Source of the DNA: Candidatus Atribacter hydrocarboniphilus | Lineage (GTDB): Bacteria > Atribacterota > Atribacteria > Atribacterales > Atribacteraceae | NCBI GenBank assembly: GCA_003542295.1 | Contig: DPKX01000188.1 | Location: 1-13,366, forward strand | Direction of reading: 5' to 3' | DNA length: 13,366 bases | Part shown: positions 7,360-13,366 of the stretch, piece by piece | Layout of the letters: the number at the start of each line of letters is the position of its first letter | Numbering within the stretch: the first letter of the stretch is position 1 | Notes under the pieces: model-generated | Database searches by the model: none | What the model was told of the DNA's origin: nothing | Seen by the model: only the letters and a program-made list of their open reading frames with translations | Position numbers and translations under genes: made by a program

Positions 7360-8256
7360 ATGCGAATCGGCAAAAAGCGAAGCGATAAGAGGCTCTATCT
7401 CTTTCTTATACTCCCATCAGTAACCATTTTGTTTCTTACCATTGGCTACCCCTTGATCAATGGGATCTTTCTCGGCTTTCATTATTACCGACTTACCGAT
7501 CCAGCACGGGGGATAGTTTTGAATGGTTTGCAGAATTTTCGGATGTTGCTCTTTGGAAACCGGATTTTCTGGATATCCCTGTACCGAACATTTCTTTATT
7601 GTATCGGTTCTACCGGGGTTTCGTTCTTTTTCGGTTTCCTCATTGCCCTCCTTCTGTATGGTCCAATCCGAAACCGAAGTCTCTTCCGCAGCCTGTTTCT
7701 TCTCCCTTGGGTTATCCCATCAACAGTTGTGGCTTTGCTATGGCTTTGGATTTTCAATCCTCAATATGGTATTTTAAACTTCCTCCTTAAAGACCTGGGA
7801 TTAATCAACCAATTCCAGTCTTGGCTGATTAATCCCAGTTTAGCTATGCCTTCGGTAATTCTGGCAACAAGTTGGAAATACTTTCCCTTCTTTATGCTGA
7901 TGCTTTTAGCCGGTCTTGAGACTATTCCCAAGGAACTCTTTGAAGCCTCGACCATTGATGGGGCAACTTTTTTTCAACGACTCCGATACGTTATTTTGCC
8001 CAGCCTCAAGGAAATTATTATCATTGTAACCATCTTAGAAATAATCTGGGAATTTCAAAACTTTACCATCATTTGGATTCTCACCAAGGGCGGTCCCGTT
8101 TATCAGACGACGACGATGGGAATTCAAATTTATCGAACCGCTTTTCGGAATTACGATATGGGCATGGGTGCCGCTATGGGCTCGCTCTCTCTCATTGCCA
8201 TGCTCATTTTTAGTCTTACTTATATCAAAGCCTTAAAATTCGGGGAAGGTGATTAA
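7360..8256 (+). CDS. ABC transporter permease, MalF/UgpA type (CUT1)
   Basis: A 298-residue integral membrane protein with about six membrane segments; the first spans residues 12-32 after a basic N-terminus (MRIGKKRSDKR). The cytoplasmic EAA loop that docks on the ATPase is clear at residues 195-214 (EASTIDGATFFQRLRYVILP). Length and layout match the shorter MalF-type permeases of carbohydrate uptake systems. ATG 7360 follows a GGGAGA site. The second permease overlaps its end by eight bases, a sign of coupled translation. It should form a heterodimer with that permease in the inner membrane, fed by the binding protein at 6047. No ATPase gene is next to it, so an ATPase shared among sugar transporters (MsmX/MalK-like) is probably supplied from elsewhere. 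Confidence 0.93.
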   Translation: MRIGKKRSDKRLYLFLILPSVTILFLTIGYPLINGIFLGFHYYRLTDPARGIVLNGLQNFRMLLFGNRIFWISLYRTFLYCIGSTGVSFFFGFLIALLLYGPIRNRSLFRSLFLLPWVIPSTVVALLWLWIFNPQYGILNFLLKDLGLINQFQSWLINPSLAMPSVILATSWKYFPFFMLMLLAGLETIPKELFEASTIDGATFFQRLRYVILPSLKEIIIIVTILEIIWEFQNFTIIWILTKGGPVYQTTTMGIQIYRTAFRNYDMGMGAAMGSLSLIAMLIFSLTYIKALKFGEGD

Positions 8257-9121
8257 ATTGTCGCACTACCGAACCATTAGATTCGTATCTGGAACTGTTC
8301 AATACATCGTCATTATTCTTTTGCTTGCTGCCGTGATGTTCCCCATTATTTGGATGGTCTCCACTTCATTTAAAGAACACCATGATTTGTTTGAAACACC
8401 ACCACGTTGGATTCCTCGTAATCCAACGACGAGTGCTTATCAACGAATTTTTATTTCCCGAGCAGGTGCTGGTGGGGTTAATTTCTTAACCTATTTTAAA
8501 AACAGCTTAATTGTTTGCAGCGCAACCGTTCTATTTTGTATCCTCTTGGCCATTTTTTCTGGATACGCACTCTCCCGTTTTCACCGGCGAGGGAGAAAAA
8601 GCCTATTCACTGTTATTCTCATGACTCAGATGTTTCCCCTTCCTATGTTTTTAATTACTTTCTACATCATGTTTATGCGCTTGAAACTTTTAAATACCTA
8701 TACCGGCTTGATTATCGCCTACACCAGCTTCTCTCTCCCCTTTTGTATATGGATGATCAAAGGCTTTTTCGATAAAATTCCAGTTGAGCTCGAAGAGGCA
8801 GCCTTGGTCGACGGTTGTAGTCGAATGAGTGCTCTATGGCGGGTCGTCATTCCGTTAGTTTCTCCGGGAATTGTGGCTATTGGTATTTTTGCATTTTTGT
8901 CTGCCTGGGATGAGTTTATGTTCGCTCTCACCCTGATGTCTCAAGATGCGATGCGAACTCTACCGCCGGGGATTGTTCTTTCTTTTGTGGGGGAATTTGA
9001 CGTTCGCTGGGAGGATATGATGGCAGCCAGTGTCGTGGCAACTCTCCCGGTTTTAGTCGTCTTCTTACTCCTCCAAAAATATCTGGTCGAAGGACTCACT
9101 GCAGGAGCGGTTAAGGGATAG
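8249..9121 (+). CDS. ABC transporter permease, MalG/UgpE type (CUT1)
   Basis: A 290-residue membrane protein with about six membrane segments and the EAA loop at residues 182-201 (EEAALVDGCSRMSALWRVVI), which contacts the ATPase. FPIIWMVSTSFKEHHDLFET near the N-terminus is typical of MalG-type permeases, including the periplasmic loop carrying a PPRWIP sequence. The listed start is GTG 8249, overlapping permease 1 by eight bases. TTG 8258 is a real alternative because GGTGAT (8248-8253) just before it matches the 16S tail well; that start would remove the overlap and shorten the protein by three residues. The gene ends with TAG and is the last of the operon. Its stop lies three bases from the stop of the convergent channel gene. 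Confidence 0.93.
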   Translation: MIKLSHYRTIRFVSGTVQYIVIILLLAAVMFPIIWMVSTSFKEHHDLFETPPRWIPRNPTTSAYQRIFISRAGAGGVNFLTYFKNSLIVCSATVLFCILLAIFSGYALSRFHRRGRKSLFTVILMTQMFPLPMFLITFYIMFMRLKLLNTYTGLIIAYTSFSLPFCIWMIKGFFDKIPVELEEAALVDGCSRMSALWRVVIPLVSPGIVAIGIFAFLSAWDEFMFALTLMSQDAMRTLPPGIVLSFVGEFDVRWEDMMAASVVATLPVLVVFLLLQKYLVEGLTAGAVKG

Positions 9122-9124
9122 TTA

Positions 9125-9766
9125 TTATTTATTTTGAAGATTTTTCTTATCTTTTAAAATTGAACGATGAAAAAAAGTAAGAACAAAAGGAAGGGTACTC
9201 CATTCCGGAATTATAAAGGCCAGAACTAAACATATCAGTGACATAATAATGAAAAAAAGATGATGTGATTTTTTTTCAAAAATGATTCCTTCATTTATAT
9301 CAGAAACAATTAATTCTTTATGAGAAATAGCATTAACCCAGTTTAGATAAAAAAATATTTCGATCACCAGCAGGTTGGATATAAAGAAAACAGCTGCAAT
9401 TGATTGGGAAGCGTAGTCTCCCATAAGTGAAGTAGAAAAGGGAAACAAAGCAACAAATAAGAGATTGAATATATTAATCCAGAGTGCCTTACGATTAATT
9501 TTTTTTATGTAATAAAACTGCTGATGATGTTCAACCCAAAAAAGAGATAATAGGATAAAACTCAAAAAATAATGAAAGAAGTCTTGTCTCAGGCTGAGGA
9601 GATATTTCCCAAGTGAATTGGAATCAACTTCATTTAATGACTTGGGAAGGTCAATACCCAAAACCATGAGGGTCATGGCAATGGCAAAGATTCCATCGGT
9701 AAGTGCCTGTATTCGGTCACTGTTTAAAATAAACTTGTCTTTTTGAGGTGTATTCTTGTTATTCAT
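9125..9766 (-). CDS. TMEM175-family (DUF1211) potassium channel
   Basis: A 213-residue membrane protein. The first segment carries the family signature: RIQALTDGIFAIAMTLMVLG matches the R-x-x-A-(F)SDG-(V)FAIA-(I)TL pattern whose helix lines the pore in bacterial TMEM175 channels, with LTD in place of FSD. Further hydrophobic segments follow, giving about six in all. Bacterial TMEM175 proteins are tetrameric, weakly selective K+ leak channels of the cytoplasmic membrane. I chose ATG 9766 (MNNKNTPQ), which has a weak AGGA just upstream; a TTG at 9781 would add five residues but has no ribosome binding site. It is convergent with the ABC operon and has no evident functional tie to it. No clear promoter was found. 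Confidence 0.82.
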   Translation of the reverse strand: MNNKNTPQKDKFILNSDRIQALTDGIFAIAMTLMVLGIDLPKSLNEVDSNSLGKYLLSLRQDFFHYFLSFILLSLFWVEHHQQFYYIKKINRKALWINIFNLLFVALFPFSTSLMGDYASQSIAAVFFISNLLVIEIFFYLNWVNAISHKELIVSDINEGIIFEKKSHHLFFIIMSLICLVLAFIIPEWSTLPFVLTFFHRSILKDKKNLQNK

Positions 9767-9826
9767 ATTCCTATAAACCAATTTGGTGTCATGATTAATC
9801 GTGTCTTAACAAACAACAAAATTGAA

Positions 9827-9860
9827 GGAGCGCAATCTATTTGCACTCCCCCGTTTTTTT
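9827..9860. terminator. Hairpin with T-rich flanks, probable terminator
   Basis: GGAG-c-GCAA and TTGC-a-CTCC (9827-9835 with 9841-9849) form eight base pairs around a C-A mismatch and a five-base loop. On the plus strand a T7 run (9854-9860) follows. On the minus strand the sequence after the stem is also T-rich (TTCAATTTTGTTG). For the minus-strand lipoprotein gene ending at 9946 it would act as terminator; on the plus strand it could catch read-through from the ABC operon. Confidence 0.55.
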
Positions 9861-9872
9861 AATTTTTTGTTG

Positions 9873-9892
9873 GGGCTTGATATATCAAGCCC
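9873..9892. repeat. Perfect 20-bp palindrome, REP-like
   Basis: GGGCTTGATATATCAAGCCC is a fully self-complementary sequence, flanked on the left by TTGTTG and followed on the plus strand by GTGGG and T5. The TTGT(T/A)GGGGC...GCCC layout resembles widespread intergenic REP-type palindromes. It could also act as part of a terminator for either strand. It lies between two minus-strand genes, within 54 bases of the lipoprotein stop. Confidence 0.6.
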
Positions 9893-9945
9893 GTGGGTTT
9901 TTCAGGATAGACTTTTTGATCAAGGTACATTTTTAGGTCATTAAA

Positions 9946-11268
9946 TCAGGGTCGTGATGATGATTCTTCTTCATCAGTTACCTTCACTTTAACCGGTGGA
10001 TCAACAAAACCAAAAGTAATTAGTTTGCATTCAGTATTGGGAGCGATATCTACACTAACAGTAAAGGTCTTTTTATTAATCCCATCCTGGGCGGTGACAA
10101 GATATTCCACCGGTTGGGAGAAGTCATTGGGAGTTATTCCACTCACTTGAACTACGTTTCCCACTGTAACAGTTGCTTCTTCCGAAAATGCAAAAGACGC
10201 AACTAGGTTGGAAACATCGGTTCCGTAGGGTACGGTAAGGGTAATATTATTATCAGCAATAACCCCAATTACCTCTGAATCGAAAGAGGAAAATTTCATT
10301 TCTTTGATTTCACACTCAGTATTGGGAGCAACCACCACCGAAATAGTATAGGTCTTTTTAGAAACACCGTCTTGAGCCGTTACCATATATTCTACCGGTC
10401 GGGAGAAATCGTTGGGAGTTACTCCACTCTCCTGGATTACGCTTCCAACCGTTACCGTTGAACCTTCTGAAGTCGTGAAAGTCGCAACCAGGTTGGAAAC
10501 ATCGGTTCCGTAGGGTACGGTAAGGGTAATAATGGTTTGAGTCGATGATTCGTTCTCACTGAAATCCATAGCAAAGGCTGCAGCTTGATCATTTAATTGC
10601 AGTTTAAGAGTGGAAAACCCACTTTTTTTATCCGCTCGGTAAGCCGGATAAAGAGAGGCTGTTTGCCCAAGATTGTTTTGGGGGTCTAAGCCAGACTGGG
10701 AAAGAACCAAGAGCGTATAATTCTGAACCATTTGATTTTTAGCTGGATCTTTACTATTTAATAATGCTGCATTAACCGAACTTTCTAAATCAGAAAAATA
10801 TTGGTTATTTAAATAGCAATTCTCATCGAAATCTTCGGTAAACTGACCTCTTTTTTTTAATTCTTGAAATATTAAAGCCAAGGCAGTATTTCGAGCATCG
10901 GTTAATTGAATAATTTTGGTTTCTCCGGCTTTCATAACTGGAATAACTTTTGTTAATCTTAATTTTTCTTTCTCGGCTTGAACTACATAAGGTCCTCCTG
11001 ATGGGACGTGAAGAGAATAAAAACCATTTTGATCGGTTGTTGACCGAGCCAGAGTAAAACCCGTCTTAGGATCAATTACATTGATTACAGCGTCGGTTAC
11101 TGCTTGTTCACTCATCTTTTTTTCCAACTTATGAATAATCTGATTGACAATTTTTCCTTTGATGGTGGATTTACTTGGTGAAAATATTGGTTTTTGAAAA
11201 CATCCTCCTTCGACAATTAGTGCCAGGATAAGAACAATGATAGGTACCAGAACCTTAAAATACCGCAA
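9946..11268 (-). CDS. Surface lipoprotein with carboxypeptidase-regulatory-like domain and two DUF5018-like repeats
   Basis: A 440-residue exported protein. Residues 1-22 are a hydrophobic signal segment ending VEGGC, so C23 may be lipidated, although Glu at -3 makes the lipobox imperfect. Residues about 36-122 look like a carboxypeptidase-regulatory beta-sandwich (TDAVINVIDPKTGFTLARST, then NGFYSLHVPSGGPYVV). A helical middle part follows (125-200). Two repeats with a 95-residue period (about 245-318 and 340-413) share ITLTVPYGTDVSNLVA, TVTVG, SG(V/I)TPNDFS, PVEY and VTAQDG, the pattern of DUF5018-type surface domains. Both are followed by an NTEC unit (317-320 and 411-414); the last ends in a short tail rich in Asp, Glu and Ser, like a third repeat cut off. 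TTG 11268 has AGGAGGG at 11276-11282. A role in surface binding or adhesion is inference. Confidence 0.85.
   Translation of the reverse strand: MRYFKVLVPIIVLILALIVEGGCFQKPIFSPSKSTIKGKIVNQIIHKLEKKMSEQAVTDAVINVIDPKTGFTLARSTTDQNGFYSLHVPSGGPYVVQAEKEKLRLTKVIPVMKAGETKIIQLTDARNTALALIFQELKKRGQFTEDFDENCYLNNQYFSDLESSVNAALLNSKDPAKNQMVQNYTLLVLSQSGLDPQNNLGQTASLYPAYRADKKSGFSTLKLQLNDQAAAFAMDFSENESSTQTIITLTVPYGTDVSNLVATFTTSEGSTVTVGSVIQESGVTPNDFSRPVEYMVTAQDGVSKKTYTISVVVAPNTECEIKEMKFSSFDSEVIGVIADNNITLTVPYGTDVSNLVASFAFSEEATVTVGNVVQVSGITPNDFSQPVEYLVTAQDGINKKTFTVSVDIAPNTECKLITFGFVDPPVKVKVTDEEESSSRP
10201..10245 (-). repeat. 45-bp direct repeat, copy 1, within the lipoprotein gene
   Basis: It differs from 10486-10530 at one position only (T against C at the fourth base) and lies exactly 285 bases away, 95 codons, so both encode the same VPYGTD-containing strand. 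The flanking repeat DNA is clearly more diverged. Confidence 0.85.
10486..10530 (-). repeat. 45-bp direct repeat, copy 2, within the lipoprotein gene
   Basis: Partner of 10201-10245, identical at 44 of 45 positions and in the same reading frame of the same gene. Confidence 0.85.
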
Positions 11269-11282
11269 TTTATAACCCTCCT

Positions 11283-11632
11283 TTTTTCAAATAGCAACAT
11301 GGTAAAAGTAACCTAGTTATTATTTTTTTATTAATACGAAAGGTTTGTTAATATGCATACACCATGGGAGTTTACAAAAATTCAACTTATTTTTCCCATC
11401 AACCTTTTTTAGAATTACTATAGAATTATACAAATAGACTGAAATCCTCTCCTTTTGATTATAATTAAATATCACCAATTCTATGGAGATAATCGTCAAT
11501 TTCATGAAATATATTAATTCTTAAGAATTAGAATTTATTTTAATATGAAAGAGCAAAATTTAACGATTCTTTAAGATAATAATGTCTCATTGCTTTGGTT
11601 GTTACTATTTTCAGTTTTTTTGGATCATCATA
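11283..11632. other. AT-rich gap between the lipoprotein and kinase genes
   Basis: About 350 bases with no supported gene. The longest open frame (61 codons, 11505-11320, minus strand) has no ribosome binding site and no recognisable features. The gap must hold the lipoprotein promoter, but I see no convincing -35/-10 pair. The one clear structure is the palindrome at 11515-11530. Confidence 0.5.
11515..11530. promoter_or_regulatory. Perfect 16-bp AT-rich palindrome
   Basis: TAATTCTTAAGAATTA is a perfect inverted repeat about 100 bases downstream of the kinase stop and 247 bases upstream of the lipoprotein start. It shares the CTTAAG core with 858-869. It could be a regulator site or a weak hairpin; low GC makes it a poor terminator. 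Confidence 0.35.
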
Positions 11633-13151
11633 TCATCTCGATCCTTCGTCATTTTTATTCTTCTTAAATAAAGGTTTTAATGTTGGATACAGTTTTGTGT
11701 AGAATTGAAACAAGTTTTGATATACCTCTCGGTTCTTTTCTTGAGGGTAAAATTGTCGGCCTTGAGTCCATAAAGGTTCAATATCGGAAAAATCTCTCTT
11801 TACCTTCATCCCCACCAAGGCGCAAAGCGCAGCACCGAAACAAGGACCTACGGAACTTCCAATTGGAACTGTTACTTTACTTCCGCATACATCGGCTATC
11901 ATTTGACACCAAAGCTTGCTCTGACTTCCACCACCGATTAAAACAATCTCATTCAGTATAGTCGAATCCATCATTATTTCAAGAGACTGCCGAATTCCAA
12001 ACGTCACTCCCTCTATAGTTGCTCGGATCATCTCAAGATCGGTTGTCTGATCTGTGAGGCCAAAAAATACACCGGTTGTATTTGAATCTCGATGGGGACA
12101 TCGTTCTCCAACTAAATAGGGCAAAAAGCATACCCCATTCGATCCACAAGAGACGGTAGAGAAAAGGTGTTCCATCTCGCGATATTTTTTTTCTTGTCTC
12201 CTGTTGTAATCCTTAAAATCCAATCATAGGCACGGCCGGCGTTGAGCAATGGTGCAATATATAAATATTGTCGTAAATCCGGGCCGTTGAGAATAAAAAG
12301 TCCTTCAGATTGGGGTAGATAGTAATCAGGTTTTACCATTGCAACCTAGCCGGTGGTTCCCCCAGATAAAAATGCATACGATCGGAGCCGATCACTCCCG
12401 CTCCTACCTGTGATGCACCGGCATCCCCCAACCCACAAAAAACCGGACATCCGGTAGTGATTCCGGTTTGTATTGAGGCATCTTTACTAACGACACCGAC
12501 CTGCTCCTTTGCCGAAACGATGGCGGGGAAAAGTGAACTGTGCAAACCGATATCTTCTATAATAGACTTTCCCCATTGTTTTGAAAGAATATTCATAGAA
12601 CCAGTCGTTGAAGCATTGGTCGGGTCGGTTACAAGATGGTTAGTGAAACGGAAAATAATATAATCCTTGGCGCCACTGATCATTGTTTCAGCTGAATGAT
12701 ACCATTCTGGATGATTCCTTTTTATCCAGAGTAGTTTTGCTATCGTCGTAGCATGGTCAATTCGATTTCCAAAAAATTGTAAGATTCTTTTTTTTCTATT
12801 TATCAAATCGGCTTCTCGAGTTGCACGAGAATCGGAGTAGAGTAATACTCGATGAAGGGGTTTACCCGATTGATCAAGAAGTAAGCAGTTTTCCATCTGG
12901 CCGCTCAAACCAATTGCCGCAATTTGATGAGGATTTAAATTCCTCTTCCAAAAAGTATTCAACCCATGAATGACCGCATTCCACCAATCCTCCGGCGATT
13001 GCTCAATCCATCCTGGAAGGGGATGATAAGTTGGATATTCTTCTCTCGTCATAAGGATTTCATTCCCTTCAAAATCATAAAAAGCCATTTTCATCCCGCT
13101 AGTTCCAACATCTATTCCAAGAACTCCGGGTTGTTTTGGAATCAATTTCAT
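11633..13151 (-). pseudogene. FGGY-family carbohydrate kinase (xylulokinase-like), interrupted by two frameshifts and a stop
   Basis: Read in three frames, this is a full-length FGGY kinase of about 505 residues, which would phosphorylate a ketose or polyol with ATP. Piece 1 (13151-12333) holds the phosphate loop GIDVGTSGMKM (D14), LSGQMENCLLLD and the catalytic-base block CGLGDAGASQVGAG (D243). Piece 2 (about 12360-12213) reads VAMVKPDYYLPQSEG to RAYDWI. Piece 3 (12212-11633) holds LPYLVGERCP and the C-terminal signature LIGGGSQSKLW. Between pieces 1 and 2 a GGGGG run (about 12359-12363) shifts the frame, and the next frame reads GTTG-TAG-VAMV, where the family has Trp or Tyr, so TGG has become TAG. 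Between pieces 2 and 3 one A is missing near 12212. ATG 13151 has AGAAGGAAG upstream. Three lesions within 155 bases suggest either a decaying gene or a poorly assembled stretch. Confidence 0.88.
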
Positions 13152-13168
13152 TACATCAGCTTCCTTCT

Positions 13169-13180
13169 AAACAATTGTTT
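13169..13180. promoter_or_regulatory. Perfect 12-bp palindrome in the kinase leader, candidate operator
   Basis: AAACAATTGTTT lies 17 bases upstream of the kinase ATG, inside the presumed leader, where a bound repressor would act as a roadblock. The GTTT/AAAC half-sites recall operators of ROK-type xylose repressors, so the ROK protein at 2305 is a possible partner. This is inference. Confidence 0.4.
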
Positions 13181-13212
13181 CAGAAATTCAAACCACAGTG
13201 TTAGATAAAAAT

Positions 13213-13242
13213 ATTTTAAATACCGAAAAGATAGACCCTCAA
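13213..13242 (-). promoter_or_regulatory. Possible kinase promoter
   Basis: Minus strand TTGAGG (13242-13237) and TAAAAT (13218-13213), 18 bases apart, about 60 bases upstream of the kinase ATG. The match is modest and the region AT-rich. Confidence 0.3.
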
Positions 13243-13260
13243 AGTTTTCATATTTAAACG

Positions 13261-13355
13261 GTCCTGCGAAGCAGCATGAGGGTTTATCCTGTAAATCCAG
13301 TAACTGTTTACAGTGCCGTCATCCTGAGCGGTGCTTTTCCGCGTGAGGATCTCAT
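13261..13355. repeat. Tandem REP-like hairpin element
   Basis: Two related units flank a third inverted repeat. Unit A (13262-13282) runs TCCTG, a CTGC-gaa-GCAG hairpin, then TGAGG. Unit B (13322-13349) runs TCCTGA, a GCGG-TGCTTTT-CCGC hairpin, then TGAGGA, so TCCT/AGGA arms frame a variable hairpin. Between them CTGTAAA (13289-13295) and TTTACAG (13307-13313) form a perfect 7-bp inverted repeat. The sequence is more GC-rich than its surroundings and non-coding, typical of dispersed REP/BIME elements. It may continue past the window edge. Confidence 0.65.
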
Positions 13356-13366
13356 CTTTTCATCAT

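Noticed and set aside
11320..11505. Small 61-codon gene on the minus strand
   Set aside because: No ribosome binding site, low-complexity AT-driven composition and no recognisable motif.
12112..12339. Separate 75-codon gene within the kinase region
   Set aside because: Its first part continues the FGGY kinase sequence in another frame and its second part is out-of-frame noise; it is a fragment of the broken kinase.
12333..12360. Pyrrolysine or programmed readthrough at the TAG in the kinase
   Set aside because: Two frameshifts accompany it, the residue is normally Trp/Tyr in a structural block, TAG is used as an ordinary stop by the isomerase and permease 2 genes, and the MttB homologue here contains no pyrrolysine codon.

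Overview
The window is AT-rich bacterial DNA with strong AGGAGG-type ribosome binding sites, frequent TTG/GTG starts, Sec-type signal peptides and two lipoproteins. No rRNA, tRNA, CRISPR array, transposase or phage gene is visible. The gene set (non-pyrrolysine MttB-family methyltransferase, CUT1-type sugar ABC transporter, DegT/StrS aminotransferase, ROK regulator, DUF5018-like lipoprotein) fits an anaerobic, probably heterotrophic bacterium, possibly of the Atribacterota or Thermotogota type. That placement is inference only.

Layout. (1) 1-661, minus strand: an IPT/TIG-domain lipoprotein followed by a cupin protein that runs off the left edge. (2) 662-951: divergent control region with a promoter on each strand and palindromes. 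(3) 952-4407, plus strand: a probable three-gene transcription unit of DegT/StrS aminotransferase, ROK regulator and hydroxypyruvate-isomerase-like TIM-barrel isomerase/epimerase. (4) 4408-9121, plus strand: a second unit with its own promoter, made of an MttB-family methyltransferase, a sugar-type solute-binding protein and two permeases; no ATPase gene is present. (5) 9125-9766, minus strand: a TMEM175-family potassium channel, ending three bases from the last permease. (6) 9780-11268: a double-hairpin region and, on the minus strand, a lipoprotein with a carboxypeptidase-regulatory-like domain and two DUF5018-like repeats. (7) 11633-13151, minus strand: an FGGY sugar kinase of the xylulokinase type, broken by two frameshifts and an in-frame TAG. 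(8) 13152-13366: its control region and a tandem pair of REP-like hairpins.

How the genes may work together. The set of uptake system, demethylase-type enzyme, PLP enzyme, isomerase, sugar kinase and ROK regulator resembles a catabolic locus for one sugar-like solute. The unusual part is an MttB homologue placed directly in front of a carbohydrate ABC transporter. This suggests the imported compound is N-methylated, for example a methylated amino sugar, aminocyclitol or sugar betaine. MttB could remove the methyl group to a corrinoid protein encoded elsewhere, the aminotransferase the nitrogen, and the isomerase and kinase could feed the carbon into central metabolism. This is a hypothesis from gene content, not something the sequence proves. 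The damaged kinase means the last step is either lost, supplied by another gene, or misread in the assembly.
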